Assembly: GCA_947498705.1 (NCBI GenBank) | Contig: CANMLW010000003.1 | Coordinates: 186,001 to 250,000 of the forward strand | Length of the DNA stretch: 64,000 bases | From: an uncultured Aquimarina sp. | GTDB lineage: Bacteria; Bacteroidota; Bacteroidia; Flavobacteriales; Flavobacteriaceae | Reading direction: 5' to 3' | Part shown: positions 55,008 through 63,193 of the stretch, one piece after another | How the letters are laid out: every line of letters starts with the position of its first letter | How positions within the stretch are numbered: the first letter of the stretch is position 1 | Notes under the pieces: generated by a model | What the model was told of the DNA's origin: nothing | Seen by the model: only the letters and a program-made list of their open reading frames with translations | Database searches by the model: none | Program-made: the position numbers and the translations under genes

Positions 55008-56045
55008 ATGTCAAATCCCGATATATTTGAACAACAAATGAGTACAGAGAAAGACGCAAAATTAAAAGCCCTTAAGCTTACCTTAGATAAATTAGACAAA
55101 GCATATGGTAAAGGGACCGTAATGAAGATGGGCGATAGTGCCGTACAAGAAGTAGATGTGATCCCTACGGGATCTCTTGGTTTGGATTTGGCTCTGGGGG
55201 TAGGTGGCTACCCTAAAGGAAGAGTAATCGAGATTTATGGCCCAGAATCTTCTGGTAAGACTACACTTACGCTACATGCAATTGCACAGGCACAAAAAGC
55301 AGGCGGGATTGCTGCTTTTATAGATGCAGAACATGCTTTTGATCGCTTTTATGCAGAAAAACTAGGTGTAAATATCGATGATCTTATTATTTCTCAACCT
55401 GACCATGGAGAACAAGCTTTAGAAATTGCCGATAACTTAATTAGATCTGGTGCTATCGATATTATAGTTATTGATTCTGTAGCAGCACTAACGCCAAAGA
55501 GTGAGATCGAAGGTGAAATGGGAGATTCTAAAATGGGACTTCATGCTCGACTTATGTCTCAAGCACTTAGAAAATTAACCAGTTCTATTAGTAAAACCAA
55601 TTGTACTGTGATTTTTATCAACCAGCTTCGTGAAAAAATAGGAGTTATGTTTGGAAATCCTGAAACTACAACTGGAGGAAATGCTTTAAAATTTTATGCT
55701 TCGGTACGACTGGATATTCGTCGTTCTACACAAATAAAAGATAGCAATAGTGAAGTTACCGGAAACAAAACCCGAGTAAAAGTGGTAAAAAATAAAGTAG
55801 CACCACCTTTTAGAACTGCAGAATTTGACATTATGTATGGACAAGGAATTTCTAAAAATGGTGAAATCATTGATATAGGAGTAGATTATGAAATCGTGAA
55901 AAAAAGCGGTTCATGGTTTAGTTATCAAGATACCAAGCTAGGGCAAGGACGAGATTCTGTAAAAGCATTGCTAAATGATAACCCAGAACTAATGGATGAG
56001 CTTGAAGAAAAAATTAAAGAAGCTATTAAAATCGCAAAAGAATAA
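55008..56045 (+). CDS. recA: Recombinase RecA
   Basis: 345 residues. RecA coats single-stranded DNA and drives strand exchange and the SOS response. Walker A is GPESSGKTT (78-86), Walker B ends [10 protein letters not shown] with the L1/L2 DNA loops [18 protein letters not shown] and [20 protein letters not shown]. The C-terminal domain is short and acidic ([12 protein letters not shown]), as usual. The ATG at 55008 is kept, although MSTEK eleven codons later is a possible start. A terminator follows 62 bases after the stop, so it forms a single-gene unit. Confidence 0.98.
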   Translation: MSNPDIFEQQMSTEKDAKLKALKLTLDKLDKAYGKGTVMKMGDSAVQEVDVIPTGSLGLDLALGVGGYPKGRVIEIYGPESSGKTTLTLHAIAQAQKAGGIAAFIDAEHAFDRFYAEKLGVNIDDLIISQPDHGEQALEIADNLIRSGAIDIIVIDSVAALTPKSEIEGEMGDSKMGLHARLMSQALRKLTSSISKTNCTVIFINQLREKIGVMFGNPETTTGGNALKFYASVRLDIRRSTQIKDSNSEVTGNKTRVKVVKNKVAPPFRTAEFDIMYGQGISKNGEIIDIGVDYEIVKKSGSWFSYQDTKLGQGRDSVKALLNDNPELMDELEEKIKEAIKIAKE

Positions 56046-56106
56046 GAATTCTATTAAAAATAAAACTCATTCTATTTATAAATAGGATCAATTTTTAAGG
56101 AATAGA

Positions 56107-56136
56107 TAAAAAACCCGAAAAATCGGGTTTTTTTTA
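56107..56136 (+). terminator. Rho-independent terminator of recA
   Basis: Stem AAACCCGA (56111-56118) with TCGGGTTT (56123-56130), four-base loop, flanking A-run and eight-T run. Clear and well placed. Confidence 0.9.
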
Positions 56137-56213
56137 TACCTTATAGACAACCTTCTTCATTATATTACATCTAGATATAAAATAAGGTAACTTATTTCTC
56201 AAAACCCCAAAGC

Positions 56214-56621
56214 ATGAGAGTGATACATATGTTTTTGGTATTTTTTATTGTGATTGTCTTTACAAAATGTTCTGATAGTGACGATACTAGCTTTTTTTAC
56301 GAGTTAGTACCCGTAGATAAGGTAACTGTTCCAGAGCAATTTGAAAAAGGAAAAAAGTATACTATTACGGTATATTATACTCCACCAACAAATTGTCATT
56401 CTTTTGTTGGATTAGACACAGAAATATCAAAAAATGAGCAAACCATAGCAGTAGTTAATCTTGTGGTTAACAAGAATGATTGTATGGAAAATTCTGAATT
56501 ATTAAAAACCTCTTTTGAGTTTATTGCAGAGAAAGAGAAGGCGTATATTTTTAAATTTTGGCAAGGAAAACAAACAAACGGAAACAATGATTATCTAGTT
56601 ATCGAAGTACCGGTACTTTAA
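56214..56621 (+). CDS. Small lipoprotein of unknown function
   Basis: 135 residues. Signal peptide MRVIHMFLVFFIVIVFTKC with lipobox FTKC, then the acidic stretch SDSDDTSFF. The mature part is a compact beta protein (LVPVDKVTVPEQFEKGKKYT, TVYYTPPTNCHSFVG, VVNLVVNKNDCMENSE, DYLVIEVPVL) with two cysteines in CHSF and DCME that could form a disulfide. It reads into the sigma factor gene 19 bases later and may share its transcript. The combination lipoprotein - ECF sigma - membrane protein could form a sensing unit, which is inference. Confidence 0.75.
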   Translation: MRVIHMFLVFFIVIVFTKCSDSDDTSFFYELVPVDKVTVPEQFEKGKKYTITVYYTPPTNCHSFVGLDTEISKNEQTIAVVNLVVNKNDCMENSELLKTSFEFIAEKEKAYIFKFWQGKQTNGNNDYLVIEVPVL

Positions 56622-56640
56622 TCAGTAAAAAAAGGTAGTA

Positions 56641-57192
56641 GTGGGTTTAGACCAACTTATAAAAAAATGTAAAAAGAATGATGCTAATGCACAAGAACAA
56701 TTGTACAGATTGTTTTGTGGTAAGTTATTTTCCATTTGCCTAAAGTATGCTACCGATCACTCTAGTGCCGAAGACACCTTGCAAGATGCTTTTATTACCA
56801 TCTTTGATAAAATAGGTCAATATAAGTTTCAGGGGTCTTTTGAAGGATGGATGAAAAGAATAACAATTAATACCGCATTGCAGAAATATCGAAAACAAAA
56901 GGTTTTCGAAATTATTAATGAAGATGTTATTGAAGAGGTTGATGTAGATATTGATGATGAACAAGTACCATTAGATTATCTCCTACAAATTATTCAACAA
57001 TTACCAGATCGTTATAGACTGGTGTTTAATCTATATGTGCTTGATGGGTATTCTCATAAAGAGGTAGCCAAAATGCTTGGTATATCAACAGGTACTTCCA
57101 AATCTAATTTGGCAAGGGCCCGAAATATTTTAAAAGAAAAACTTGAAACCAACAAAGAACTTTACGTTCAAACAATTGAAGGACGATTATGA
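56641..57192 (+). CDS. ECF-type RNA polymerase sigma factor
   Basis: 183 residues starting at a GTG with AAAAAGGTAG five to ten bases before it, a rare good ribosome site for this phylum. Region 2 lies at about 10-80 (YRLFCGKLFSICLKYATD, AEDTLQDAFITIFDKI, GSFEGWMKRITINTAL) and region 4 at about 120-172 (QLPDRYRLVFNLYVLDGYSH, KEVAKMLGISTGTSKSNLAR). It lacks sigma regions 1 and 3, as expected for group 4 sigma factors answering envelope signals. It overlaps the next gene by four bases (ATGA), so that protein is the likely anti-sigma partner. Confidence 0.93.
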   Translation: MGLDQLIKKCKKNDANAQEQLYRLFCGKLFSICLKYATDHSSAEDTLQDAFITIFDKIGQYKFQGSFEGWMKRITINTALQKYRKQKVFEIINEDVIEEVDVDIDDEQVPLDYLLQIIQQLPDRYRLVFNLYVLDGYSHKEVAKMLGISTGTSKSNLARARNILKEKLETNKELYVQTIEGRL

Positions 57193-58703
57193 GCGATAGA
57201 AAAAATATAGACCGTTTATTTCAGGAGAAGTTCAAAGATTTTGAAGTCACTCCCGATGAAATGGTATGGAAAAAAATAAAAGCACGTCAAAAGGAAGATA
57301 AGAAAAGAGTACTATTCCTTCCTCTTTGGTATCGAGCTGCGGGAATTGCAGTTTTAATTGCTTTGATGACAGGAGGAAGTTTTCTTTATTTTGATAATGA
57401 CGAATCTCAAAAGATTACGATTACAGATACTAACAAAAATACCCCTACAAAAGATGCTTTGGACACATCTTCTGATCCAGATCCAATCATCGAACACAAA
57501 ATAGAAAATGAAGAAATAGTATATGATACTCAAAAAAATGATGTAATCACTCAAACAAAAAACCCATCTACGGTTAAAGCTATTATTTCTAAACCACCAA
57601 AAACAATTAAGCCTGTAAAACAATTAATATCTCCTACCCAAAAAAATGTAGCAGAAGCACAACATTCGCATCAGAATTTATCTAAACAACAAGATGTATC
57701 TACCCCATTATCTGATCATACACAATCATTTACAAATCAACCTATAAAAAAATATATACCTAATAACAAAGAACAAGTATCGGGGATAGCGAAGCATGAT
57801 TTTCAAAAGGAAAATAGCTTACCTCATCAAAAAATGACAAATGATCATCCCGATATACCCGCAAAGAAAGATATCGAAGAAATAGCCCTAACCAAAACAG
57901 ATTCACAAAACACTAATGGTAAAAAATCAATATTTGATGAGGTAGCCAAGAACGAAAAAGAAAGTGTCCCGGAAGAAACTGAAACTACTTCGAAAAAATG
58001 GAACATAGCTCCTAATATTGCTCCAGTGTATTACAATACTATTGGGAACGCATCTTCTATAGACCCTAAATTTTCTGACAACGATAAAAATGGGCAAGTA
58101 AATATGAGCTATGGGGTTCAAATATCTTATGCGGTAAATGATAGATTTAGTATTCGATCCGGACTTAACAACGTTGATCTGGGATATCAAACAGAAAATG
58201 TTGGATTTACACCAACAACCAGTAGTCAAAACTTACAATCTATAAATTATAATACTACATCTGATATTATTTTAATTTCTGACCTTGAAGAAAATCCTAA
58301 AATTTCTACCGACATCAGAAAAAACCCTAATACACCGGCACAAAACTCTGGACTACTTAATCAGAGTATTAATTATTTAGAAATTCCTTTAGAAATGAAG
58401 TATGCCATTGTCGATAAAAAGATTGGTATCAATATGATCGGAGGAGTTAGTACATTATTACTTCAAAAAAACAAAATATATATAGAAACAGGTGATTTTG
58501 AAACACTGATAGGAGAAGCAAACAACCTCAATAATCTTAGTTTTACCGGTAATATAGGTTTAGGAGTAGATTATGAACTGTCTGATCAGTTCGAAATAAA
58601 TCTTGAACCTATTTTTAAATATCAGTTTAATGCACTTAATGAAACAACTGATTTTAAACCTTATTATTTTGGAATTTACACAGGTATAAACATCAAATTC
58701 TAA
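57189..58703 (+). CDS. Membrane-anchored protein with cytoplasmic anti-sigma-like start and C-terminal beta-barrel-like domain
   Basis: 504 residues. Residues 1-40 are a charged cytoplasmic start (NIDRLFQEKFKDFEV). A single helix lies at about 49-67. A long disordered linker (70-270) rich in N, Q, K, T and P follows. From ~272 to the end is a series of amphipathic strands with aromatic ends (MSYGVQISYAVNDRFSIRSG, INYLEIPLEMKYAIVDKKI, FTGNIGLGVDYELSD, KPYYFGIYTGINIKF), like an outer-membrane beta-barrel ending in phenylalanine. Translation is coupled to the ECF sigma gene. It could hold the sigma factor at the inner membrane while reaching the outer membrane; that model is inference. Confidence 0.8.
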   Translation: MSDRKNIDRLFQEKFKDFEVTPDEMVWKKIKARQKEDKKRVLFLPLWYRAAGIAVLIALMTGGSFLYFDNDESQKITITDTNKNTPTKDALDTSSDPDPIIEHKIENEEIVYDTQKNDVITQTKNPSTVKAIISKPPKTIKPVKQLISPTQKNVAEAQHSHQNLSKQQDVSTPLSDHTQSFTNQPIKKYIPNNKEQVSGIAKHDFQKENSLPHQKMTNDHPDIPAKKDIEEIALTKTDSQNTNGKKSIFDEVAKNEKESVPEETETTSKKWNIAPNIAPVYYNTIGNASSIDPKFSDNDKNGQVNMSYGVQISYAVNDRFSIRSGLNNVDLGYQTENVGFTPTTSSQNLQSINYNTTSDIILISDLEENPKISTDIRKNPNTPAQNSGLLNQSINYLEIPLEMKYAIVDKKIGINMIGGVSTLLLQKNKIYIETGDFETLIGEANNLNNLSFTGNIGLGVDYELSDQFEINLEPIFKYQFNALNETTDFKPYYFGIYTGINIKF

Positions 58704-58758
58704 AAAGAAGTAGACCTTTTTTAGTTGGTTAGATTATTGCCTATAAAGCAATGATGAT

Positions 58759-58788
58759 CAAAGCCGTTTCTGGGGAGAAACGGCTTTG
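58759..58788 (+). terminator. Terminator between convergent genes
   Basis: Twelve-base perfect stem (58759-58770 with 58777-58788), six-base loop, followed by TTATTTTA. It lies between the stops of the beta-barrel gene (plus) and the FMN reductase gene (minus) and may serve both. Confidence 0.75.
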
Positions 58789-58855
58789 TTATTTTACATG
58801 AATACCATTTCTAATGTAAAATTACCCAAAAATGGTAATAGACAATGGCATAGAT

Positions 58856-59365
58856 CTATTGTATTTGATCACTAAAACGTATTAATTCATTTTTTACACT
58901 TGTCGGAATTGCATCATTTTCAATCCATGTATGAACATCTCCCAAATACGACATTTGTAAATAATTTGCTGTTTCCTTAAACGGCATTGTAAAACCATCT
59001 TTTAATTCTGAATCCGATCCACAACTAATCATTCCCATAGATTTCTGGCTTAGTTTCCTTCCAATTTCTTTTTCAATTTGCAGACAATCGGTTATTCTAT
59101 CCATAAACACCTTCAAAATACCGCTCATAGCATACCAGTACACTGGCGTTGCAAAAATAAATACCTCATACTCTTCGGTAATTTTTTTTATCAATGGTAA
59201 AAAATCGTCTGTATTGTTTTTGAATTGATAATCATAATGACCTATTTTTTTGGTAGATAAGTCGATACTATCAAACCCTGTTCTTTCTTTAACAAAAGAA
59301 ACTACTCGATGGGTATTACCATTGGCTCTAGAACTAGCTTGTATTATTACACCCTTTTTTTTCAT
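58856..59365 (-). CDS. Flavodoxin-like NAD(P)H-dependent FMN reductase
   Basis: 169 residues with a flavodoxin fold. The phosphate-binding loop is QASSRANGNTHRV near residue 9, and the second FMN contact is FATPVYWYAMSGILKVFMDR. Such proteins reduce flavins, quinones or similar small molecules with NAD(P)H in the cytoplasm. The HxlR-type regulator gene lies 206 bases upstream on the same strand. In many bacteria HxlR regulators control neighbouring quinone or flavin reductases in response to electrophiles, so the same may hold here. The actual substrate is not indicated. Confidence 0.88.
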   Translation of the reverse strand: MKKKGVIIQASSRANGNTHRVVSFVKERTGFDSIDLSTKKIGHYDYQFKNNTDDFLPLIKKITEEYEVFIFATPVYWYAMSGILKVFMDRITDCLQIEKEIGRKLSQKSMGMISCGSDSELKDGFTMPFKETANYLQMSYLGDVHTWIENDAIPTSVKNELIRFSDQIQ

Positions 59366-59571
59366 TTTTTTATTCTTTAGTATTCATACAGCAAAACTAA
59401 AGTGCTAAAAGTTTACATCAAATAAGGGGTAAATTTTGCCCCATAAGATTATTGAAAAAATTCATAACTAAGAGGGTATAACCTGATCACAAGATTGACA
59501 AATCCTGAATGGGTCAATAAGTGCATTTTTTTAATCCTTTGACAATATTGTTAAGCTACTCTTTTACTCTA

Positions 59572-59895
59572 TTATAATAAATCACCAAAAGCTGTGAGTG
59601 ATTTAAATACAGGAGAAAGCTGTATCCCAAGGTTGGTAATCGAATATTCAGTTTTTTTAGGAAATTGATTGAAATCCTTTTTTTGTATAAGACCATCATC
59701 AATCATTTCTTTTAATTGTTGTGTAAGTGCTCTTTTAGATGCGTCGGGCAATCCTTTTTCTATATCTTTAAGTCTTAAATTCTTCTTTAATAACGCACTT
59801 AAGATTGCAGGTTTCCATTTTCCAGAAATTACATGCAATGCTTTTTCTATAGAGCAATCACTTTTTATCGGGGTCTTTCTTTGATATGAACTCAT
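59572..59895 (-). CDS. HxlR-family transcriptional regulator
   Basis: 107 residues from the ATG at 59895 (MSSYQRKTPIKSDCS); a GTG three codons upstream is possible. Winged-helix pattern of the HxlR/MarR-like group: DCSIEKALHVISGKWKPAIL, LRLKDIEKGLPDASKRALTQ, LKEMIDDGLIQKKDF and KKTEYSITNLGIQLSPVF. The cysteine in DCSI at the start is the redox-sensing residue in several members. It is a DNA-binding repressor or activator, likely self-controlled and acting on the FMN reductase gene downstream. Both genes face the same way. Confidence 0.92.
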   Translation of the reverse strand: MSSYQRKTPIKSDCSIEKALHVISGKWKPAILSALLKKNLRLKDIEKGLPDASKRALTQQLKEMIDDGLIQKKDFNQFPKKTEYSITNLGIQLSPVFKSLTAFGDLL

Positions 59896-59973
59896 CTTTA
59901 ACACTTCATTTAATCCTATATCTCAAATTTAAAAATATACACCCATACGTTCTACAATCACTAATTTTCAATA

Positions 59974-60717
59974 TCATTTATTGACATCTGATTGTAATAC
60001 GTTTAATATAACATTTCGCGTATTTTCTCTTACTTCTTTTTTATGATCTTGCGACAATCCTTTAGTCAGAATTTCTTTAAGGATTCGAGCTCTCATTACT
60101 CCAGGTCCTCCACTAAAAAAAGTATAAGAAAATCGTTTTTTATTATCCAAAAACACTAACGGAAGTATTGGGATTTGGTGGTCTATTGCAAGGCGAAACG
60201 CTCCATCCTTAAATTGATCTAACACTATTGATTCATCATCTGGCACTCCTCCTTCTGGAAAAATACAAATACTGGTTCCAGCATTTAATCGTGCTTCTGC
60301 ACTGTCAAAAACTTCTTTTCTACTTTTTTGACTATTACGATCTACTAATATACATGTACGCTTATAGAAAAAACCAAATACAGGAATTTTTACCAATTCT
60401 TTCTTTCCAACAAATACAAAAGGATTTTTTACACAGTATAACATTAACATGATATCTGCCATCGAAGTATGATTAGCGACAAACATATAGCTCTTTTTGG
60501 GATCAATAGACACATCTCTTTTTATTCTTGGAATAAAACCACTACCATACAACACGATCTTTGCCCAGATCCTGGCAACTATAAAAAATTGAGGATACCA
60601 CTTTTCTGTAGAAGTAAGAATTAATAATAAAGGGAACATCACAATAAGAGGCACTCCCATAAGGATGTAAAACCAAATACGCCACAAAAGGATTAGAATA
60701 TTCTTTACTATATGCAT
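59974..60717 (-). CDS. 1-acyl-glycerol-3-phosphate acyltransferase-like protein
   Basis: 247 residues. One or two membrane helices at the start (about 9-35) are followed by the acyltransferase motifs: NHTSMAD with catalytic H83 and D88, and FPEGG (153-157), the phosphate-binding motif of PlsC-type enzymes. It should attach a fatty acid to lysophosphatidic acid or to a related lipid at the inner membrane. The basic tail VRENTRNVILNVLQSDVNK is normal. It shares a 75-base divergent region with trpS. Other substrates, such as ornithine lipids, cannot be excluded. Confidence 0.88.
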   Translation of the reverse strand: MHIVKNILILLWRIWFYILMGVPLIVMFPLLLILTSTEKWYPQFFIVARIWAKIVLYGSGFIPRIKRDVSIDPKKSYMFVANHTSMADIMLMLYCVKNPFVFVGKKELVKIPVFGFFYKRTCILVDRNSQKSRKEVFDSAEARLNAGTSICIFPEGGVPDDESIVLDQFKDGAFRLAIDHQIPILPLVFLDNKKRFSYTFFSGGPGVMRARILKEILTKGLSQDHKKEVRENTRNVILNVLQSDVNK

Positions 60718-60738
60718 TTATCAAAAATACATAATTGA

Positions 60739-60770
60739 TTTGAGCTATGTGAACAAAAAAATTACCTTTG
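60739..60770 (+). promoter_or_regulatory. Bacteroidota-type promoter of trpS
   Basis: TTTG (60739-60742) and TACCTTTG (60763-60770) with 20 bases between, matching the TTTG/TAnnTTTG form of the primary sigma factor of this phylum. The ATG follows 22 bases later. Confidence 0.65.
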
Positions 60771-60792
60771 TCAGTAAACTATAAAAATTACA

Positions 60793-61761
60793 ATGTCCAG
60801 AATTCTAACAGGAGTACAGAGTACGGGAACTCCGCATTTAGGAAATTTATTAGGTGCTATTATTCCCGCTATAGAAATGGCCAATAAGCCAGAAAATGAA
60901 TCGTTTTTGTTTATTGCAGACATGCACTCATTAACACAAATCAAAAACGCTGAAGCATTACGGGAGAATACATATTCTACCGCGGCCACCTGGTTAGCAT
61001 TTGGATTAGACATTAACAAAACTGTATTTTATCGTCAAAGTGATATCCCACAAGTAACAGAGTTATCCTGGTACTTAAGCTGTTTTTTTCCATATCAACG
61101 ACTAACATTGGCACATTCTTTTAAAGATAAAGCAGATCGTCTTGAGGATGTAAATGCTGGGTTATTTACATACCCTATGCTTATGGCAGCAGATATCTTA
61201 TTATATGATGCAGAAATTGTGCCCGTAGGAAAAGATCAAACTCAACATCTTGAAATGACTCGTGATGTTGCTTCGAGAATACACTCGCAAGTAGGAGAAG
61301 TTTTTGTTTTACCAGAAATTGAATTAAAAAAAGATACCATGTATGTTCCTGGAACCGATGGTGGTAAAATGAGTAAATCAAAAGGAAATACAATCAATTT
61401 ATTTTTACCAGACAAAAAGCTACGAAAGCAGATAATGTCTATAGAAACCGATAGTAAACCGCTAGAAGATCCTAAAGACCCTGATACTTGTAATGTTTTT
61501 GCTTTGTACAAATTGGTTGCTACAGCATCACAAGAAGCAGAAATGCGTAAAAATTATGAGGGAGGTAATTATGGATATGGGCATGCAAAACAAGCCTTAT
61601 TCGAATTACTAATCGAAAAATTTGCAACAGAGCGTGAACGATATAATTATTATATAGACAATCTAAACGAAATCGACAAAGCATTAAAAATCGGTGCTAA
61701 AAAAGCAACAGAAGTTGCAAATGTCGTATTAAAACGAGTTAGAGAAAAAGTAGGATATTAA
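60793..61761 (+). CDS. trpS: Tryptophanyl-tRNA synthetase
   Basis: 322 residues, the usual short bacterial length. The enzyme charges tRNA-Trp with tryptophan. Class I signature motifs are present: GTPHLGN (12-18, HIGH-like) and KMSKS (192-196) in GGKMSKSKGNT. Other TrpS marks are IADMHSLTQI, VGKDQTQHLEMTRDVA and GGNYGYGHAKQALFEL, where tryptophan and ATP are bound. It has its own promoter and a strong terminator directly after the stop, so it is a single-gene unit. No leader peptide or T-box was seen in the short 5' region. Confidence 0.97.
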   Translation: MSRILTGVQSTGTPHLGNLLGAIIPAIEMANKPENESFLFIADMHSLTQIKNAEALRENTYSTAATWLAFGLDINKTVFYRQSDIPQVTELSWYLSCFFPYQRLTLAHSFKDKADRLEDVNAGLFTYPMLMAADILLYDAEIVPVGKDQTQHLEMTRDVASRIHSQVGEVFVLPEIELKKDTMYVPGTDGGKMSKSKGNTINLFLPDKKLRKQIMSIETDSKPLEDPKDPDTCNVFALYKLVATASQEAEMRKNYEGGNYGYGHAKQALFELLIEKFATERERYNYYIDNLNEIDKALKIGAKKATEVANVVLKRVREKVGY

Positions 61762-61767
61762 ACAGTC

Positions 61768-61814
61768 TTAAAATAAAGAACCCAGATTTTTGAAATCTGG
61801 GTTCTTTATTTTAA
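61768..61814. terminator. Long terminator hairpin after trpS
   Basis: Perfect 22-base stem (61768-61789 with 61793-61814), three-base loop, ending TTTATTTTAA. It begins seven bases after the trpS stop. Confidence 0.88.
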
Positions 61815-62148
61815 ATAGATGCTAACCATTTACATCTCCCTAAATACCTAATTTTATACATTTTAGCATTTTATTCCATAGGTAAAATTCAAATTTCCTA
61901 TAAAACCATAAGTAACTTACGGTTTTCCATAAAAAATATTAATTTTTTTTTTATAGCTTACAACTAGAATTTTTTACATGATATTACTTGCAATAATGTT
62001 CGTAGCAAGTAGTGAATTGGTTATGAAGTGTAACATACTCAACTAGGATTTGCCTAACAAATTTATAAATCCTATATATCACACCACTTACCAAGCCTTT
62101 ACTAACTAATAGGTGACCAATAGTGTAGATTACTAAGAATCACATAAA
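61815..62148. other. Intergenic stretch with two inverted repeats, no gene
   Basis: 334 bases. AAAACCATAAGT/ACTTACGGTTTT (61902-61926, one mismatch, one-base centre) and TAGGATTT/AAATCCTA (62044-62074) are visible. The first could end the minus-strand XRE gene or bind its product. No ORF or RNA gene is supported. Confidence 0.45.
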
Positions 62149-62373
62149 CTAATATTTAAATTTAAAAAAGTCAGAAAGGGAATAGTCTAGTGCAGTGCAA
62201 AGGAGCCTAATTACTTCTACTGAAGGTCGGGTTTCTCCTTTTTCAATATCTATTACGGTACGATAACTTACTCCGGATTTTTCTGCTAATTGCATCAGCG
62301 TTAATCCGGCATCTAATCGTAACCCCCGTAATCGATCGCCTAATATTTCTTTGAATTTATCGTCTTTAGCCAT
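62149..62373 (-). CDS. XRE-family helix-turn-helix regulator
   Basis: 74 residues from the ATG at 62373; a TTG two codons before is less likely. One Cro/C1-type HTH domain covers nearly the whole protein: GDRLRGLRLDAGLTLMQLAE, KSGVSYRTVIDIEKGETRPS, VEVIRLLCTALDYSLSDFFK. The order of the five helices is complete. Single-domain XRE proteins usually repress their own promoter and a divergent neighbour; here the divergent neighbours are two small ORFs starting at 62506. No phage or toxin genes are nearby. Confidence 0.88.
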   Translation of the reverse strand: MAKDDKFKEILGDRLRGLRLDAGLTLMQLAEKSGVSYRTVIDIEKGETRPSVEVIRLLCTALDYSLSDFFKFKY

Positions 62374-62478
62374 GCTCAAAAATGGCTAATTTCCTGTTAA
62401 TAAGGTAGTTGAAAACAATCTTATGAGTATAAATAGCTGATTATCTGTATAAATTATGTAGTATATTGCATATTTTAT

Positions 62479-62486
62479 TATATTTG
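62479..62486 (+). promoter_or_regulatory. Possible -7 box before the small ORFs
   Basis: TATATTTG fits TAnnTTTG exactly and lies 19 bases before the ATG at 62506, but no good -33 TTTG is found at the right distance. Confidence 0.3.
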
Positions 62487-62505
62487 ATAAAACACATTTT
62501 CAGCT

Positions 62506-62688
62506 ATGACTAAAGAAGAGTTATACCAATATATGCTAGCATATCAACAGGAACATCAATTTAACAAAAAAGAACAAAGTAATTTTATTACTCTATTAAA
62601 TACCCTTAAAACAGAAAATAACAAAACTAACGAAAACCAAAAACTTCAAAACAAAAACAATTATGATGACAGAGGAAAAACTTTATAA
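62506..62688 (+). CDS. Small ORF, 60 residues, first of an overlapping pair
   Basis: Reads MTKEELYQYMLAYQQEHQF and then NKKEQSNFITLLNTLKTENN, with an N/K/Q-rich end. The next small ORF starts inside its last codons in another frame (26-base overlap). Both begin with MT(K/E)E(E/K)LY and have a similar helical plan, so they may be ancient duplicates. The gene is divergent from an XRE regulator. No known family. Real coding is supported by the shared start and by the ATG-proximal -7 box, not by homology. Confidence 0.5.
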   Translation: MTKEELYQYMLAYQQEHQFNKKEQSNFITLLNTLKTENNKTNENQKLQNKNNYDDRGKTL

Positions 62689-62815
62689 ACGTTTGATGGA
62701 CCACAAAGACAAATATGGTGTAACACAAGAAGTAATGCAACATTATAAATGGGCTTTAGAAGTTCTTAGAAAATTCCCTATAGATCGCAATAACTTACAA
62801 GAGGAAGAAAATTAG
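62663..62815 (+). CDS. Small ORF, 50 residues, second of an overlapping pair
   Basis: Starts with two ATGs at 62663 and 62666 (MMTEEKLYKRLMDHKDKYGV) and ends KFPIDRNNLQEEEN with TAG at 62813-62815. Its charge distribution (helical, acidic end) looks protein-like. It overlaps the ORF starting at 62506 by 26 bases, so translation of the two may be linked. The first 20 residues can be aligned with that ORF. Possible products are small regulatory or structural proteins; no function can be assigned. Confidence 0.5.
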   Translation: MMTEEKLYKRLMDHKDKYGVTQEVMQHYKWALEVLRKFPIDRNNLQEEEN

Positions 62816-62838
62816 TGATTACTATTTTTTTTAACTGT

Positions 62839-62913
62839 ATCGCTACTGCTAAGGAAAACAAACGTCATTAATTGTTTCAAATTTGTTGCTTTTTATTCGT
62901 TAGCAGTATCGAT
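62839..62913. repeat. Inverted repeat after the small ORFs
   Basis: Arms ATCGCTACTGCTAA (62839-62852) and TTAGCAGTATCGAT (62900-62913) match at 13 of 14 positions with a 47-base A+T-rich centre. It may be a terminator-like structure or the remains of a short element. The rest of 62816-63193 holds no gene that I can support. Confidence 0.5.
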
Positions 62914-63098
62914 AAAACATAGTTAACATACACTTCTATAGTGTCAATTCATTGGGCATTATTAAACAATAAATTTATTGTCACCTTACCCAACACCTAT
63001 TATAATTTCTGTATCAAAAACAGCTTTTTAAATTATTCTTGTCTACCAACCTGTCTCTACTATAATTTAAAATACACTTTATGCAGTGAAACGGTACT

Positions 63099-63133
63099 TT
63101 TATACATTTATACTTGCAGTTTATACATTTATA
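63099..63133. promoter_or_regulatory. Direct repeat before the BNR-type gene
   Basis: TTTATACATTTATA at 63099-63112 and again at 63120-63133, 21 bases apart start to start, two helical turns. It could be a tandem binding site 61 bases before the ATG at 63194, or A+T-rich chance. Confidence 0.3.
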
Positions 63134-63193
63134 TAGCAAAAAATAATATCTATTATTATATTTAGAAGAATCAATTTAAACCAGCTATATATC

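Noticed and set aside
62941..63165. Plus-strand ORF of 74 codons
   Set aside because: Composition is dominated by Y, I, N, L and C from A+T-rich DNA, no ATG start, no motif. It overlaps the direct repeat before the BNR-type gene and is likely non-coding.
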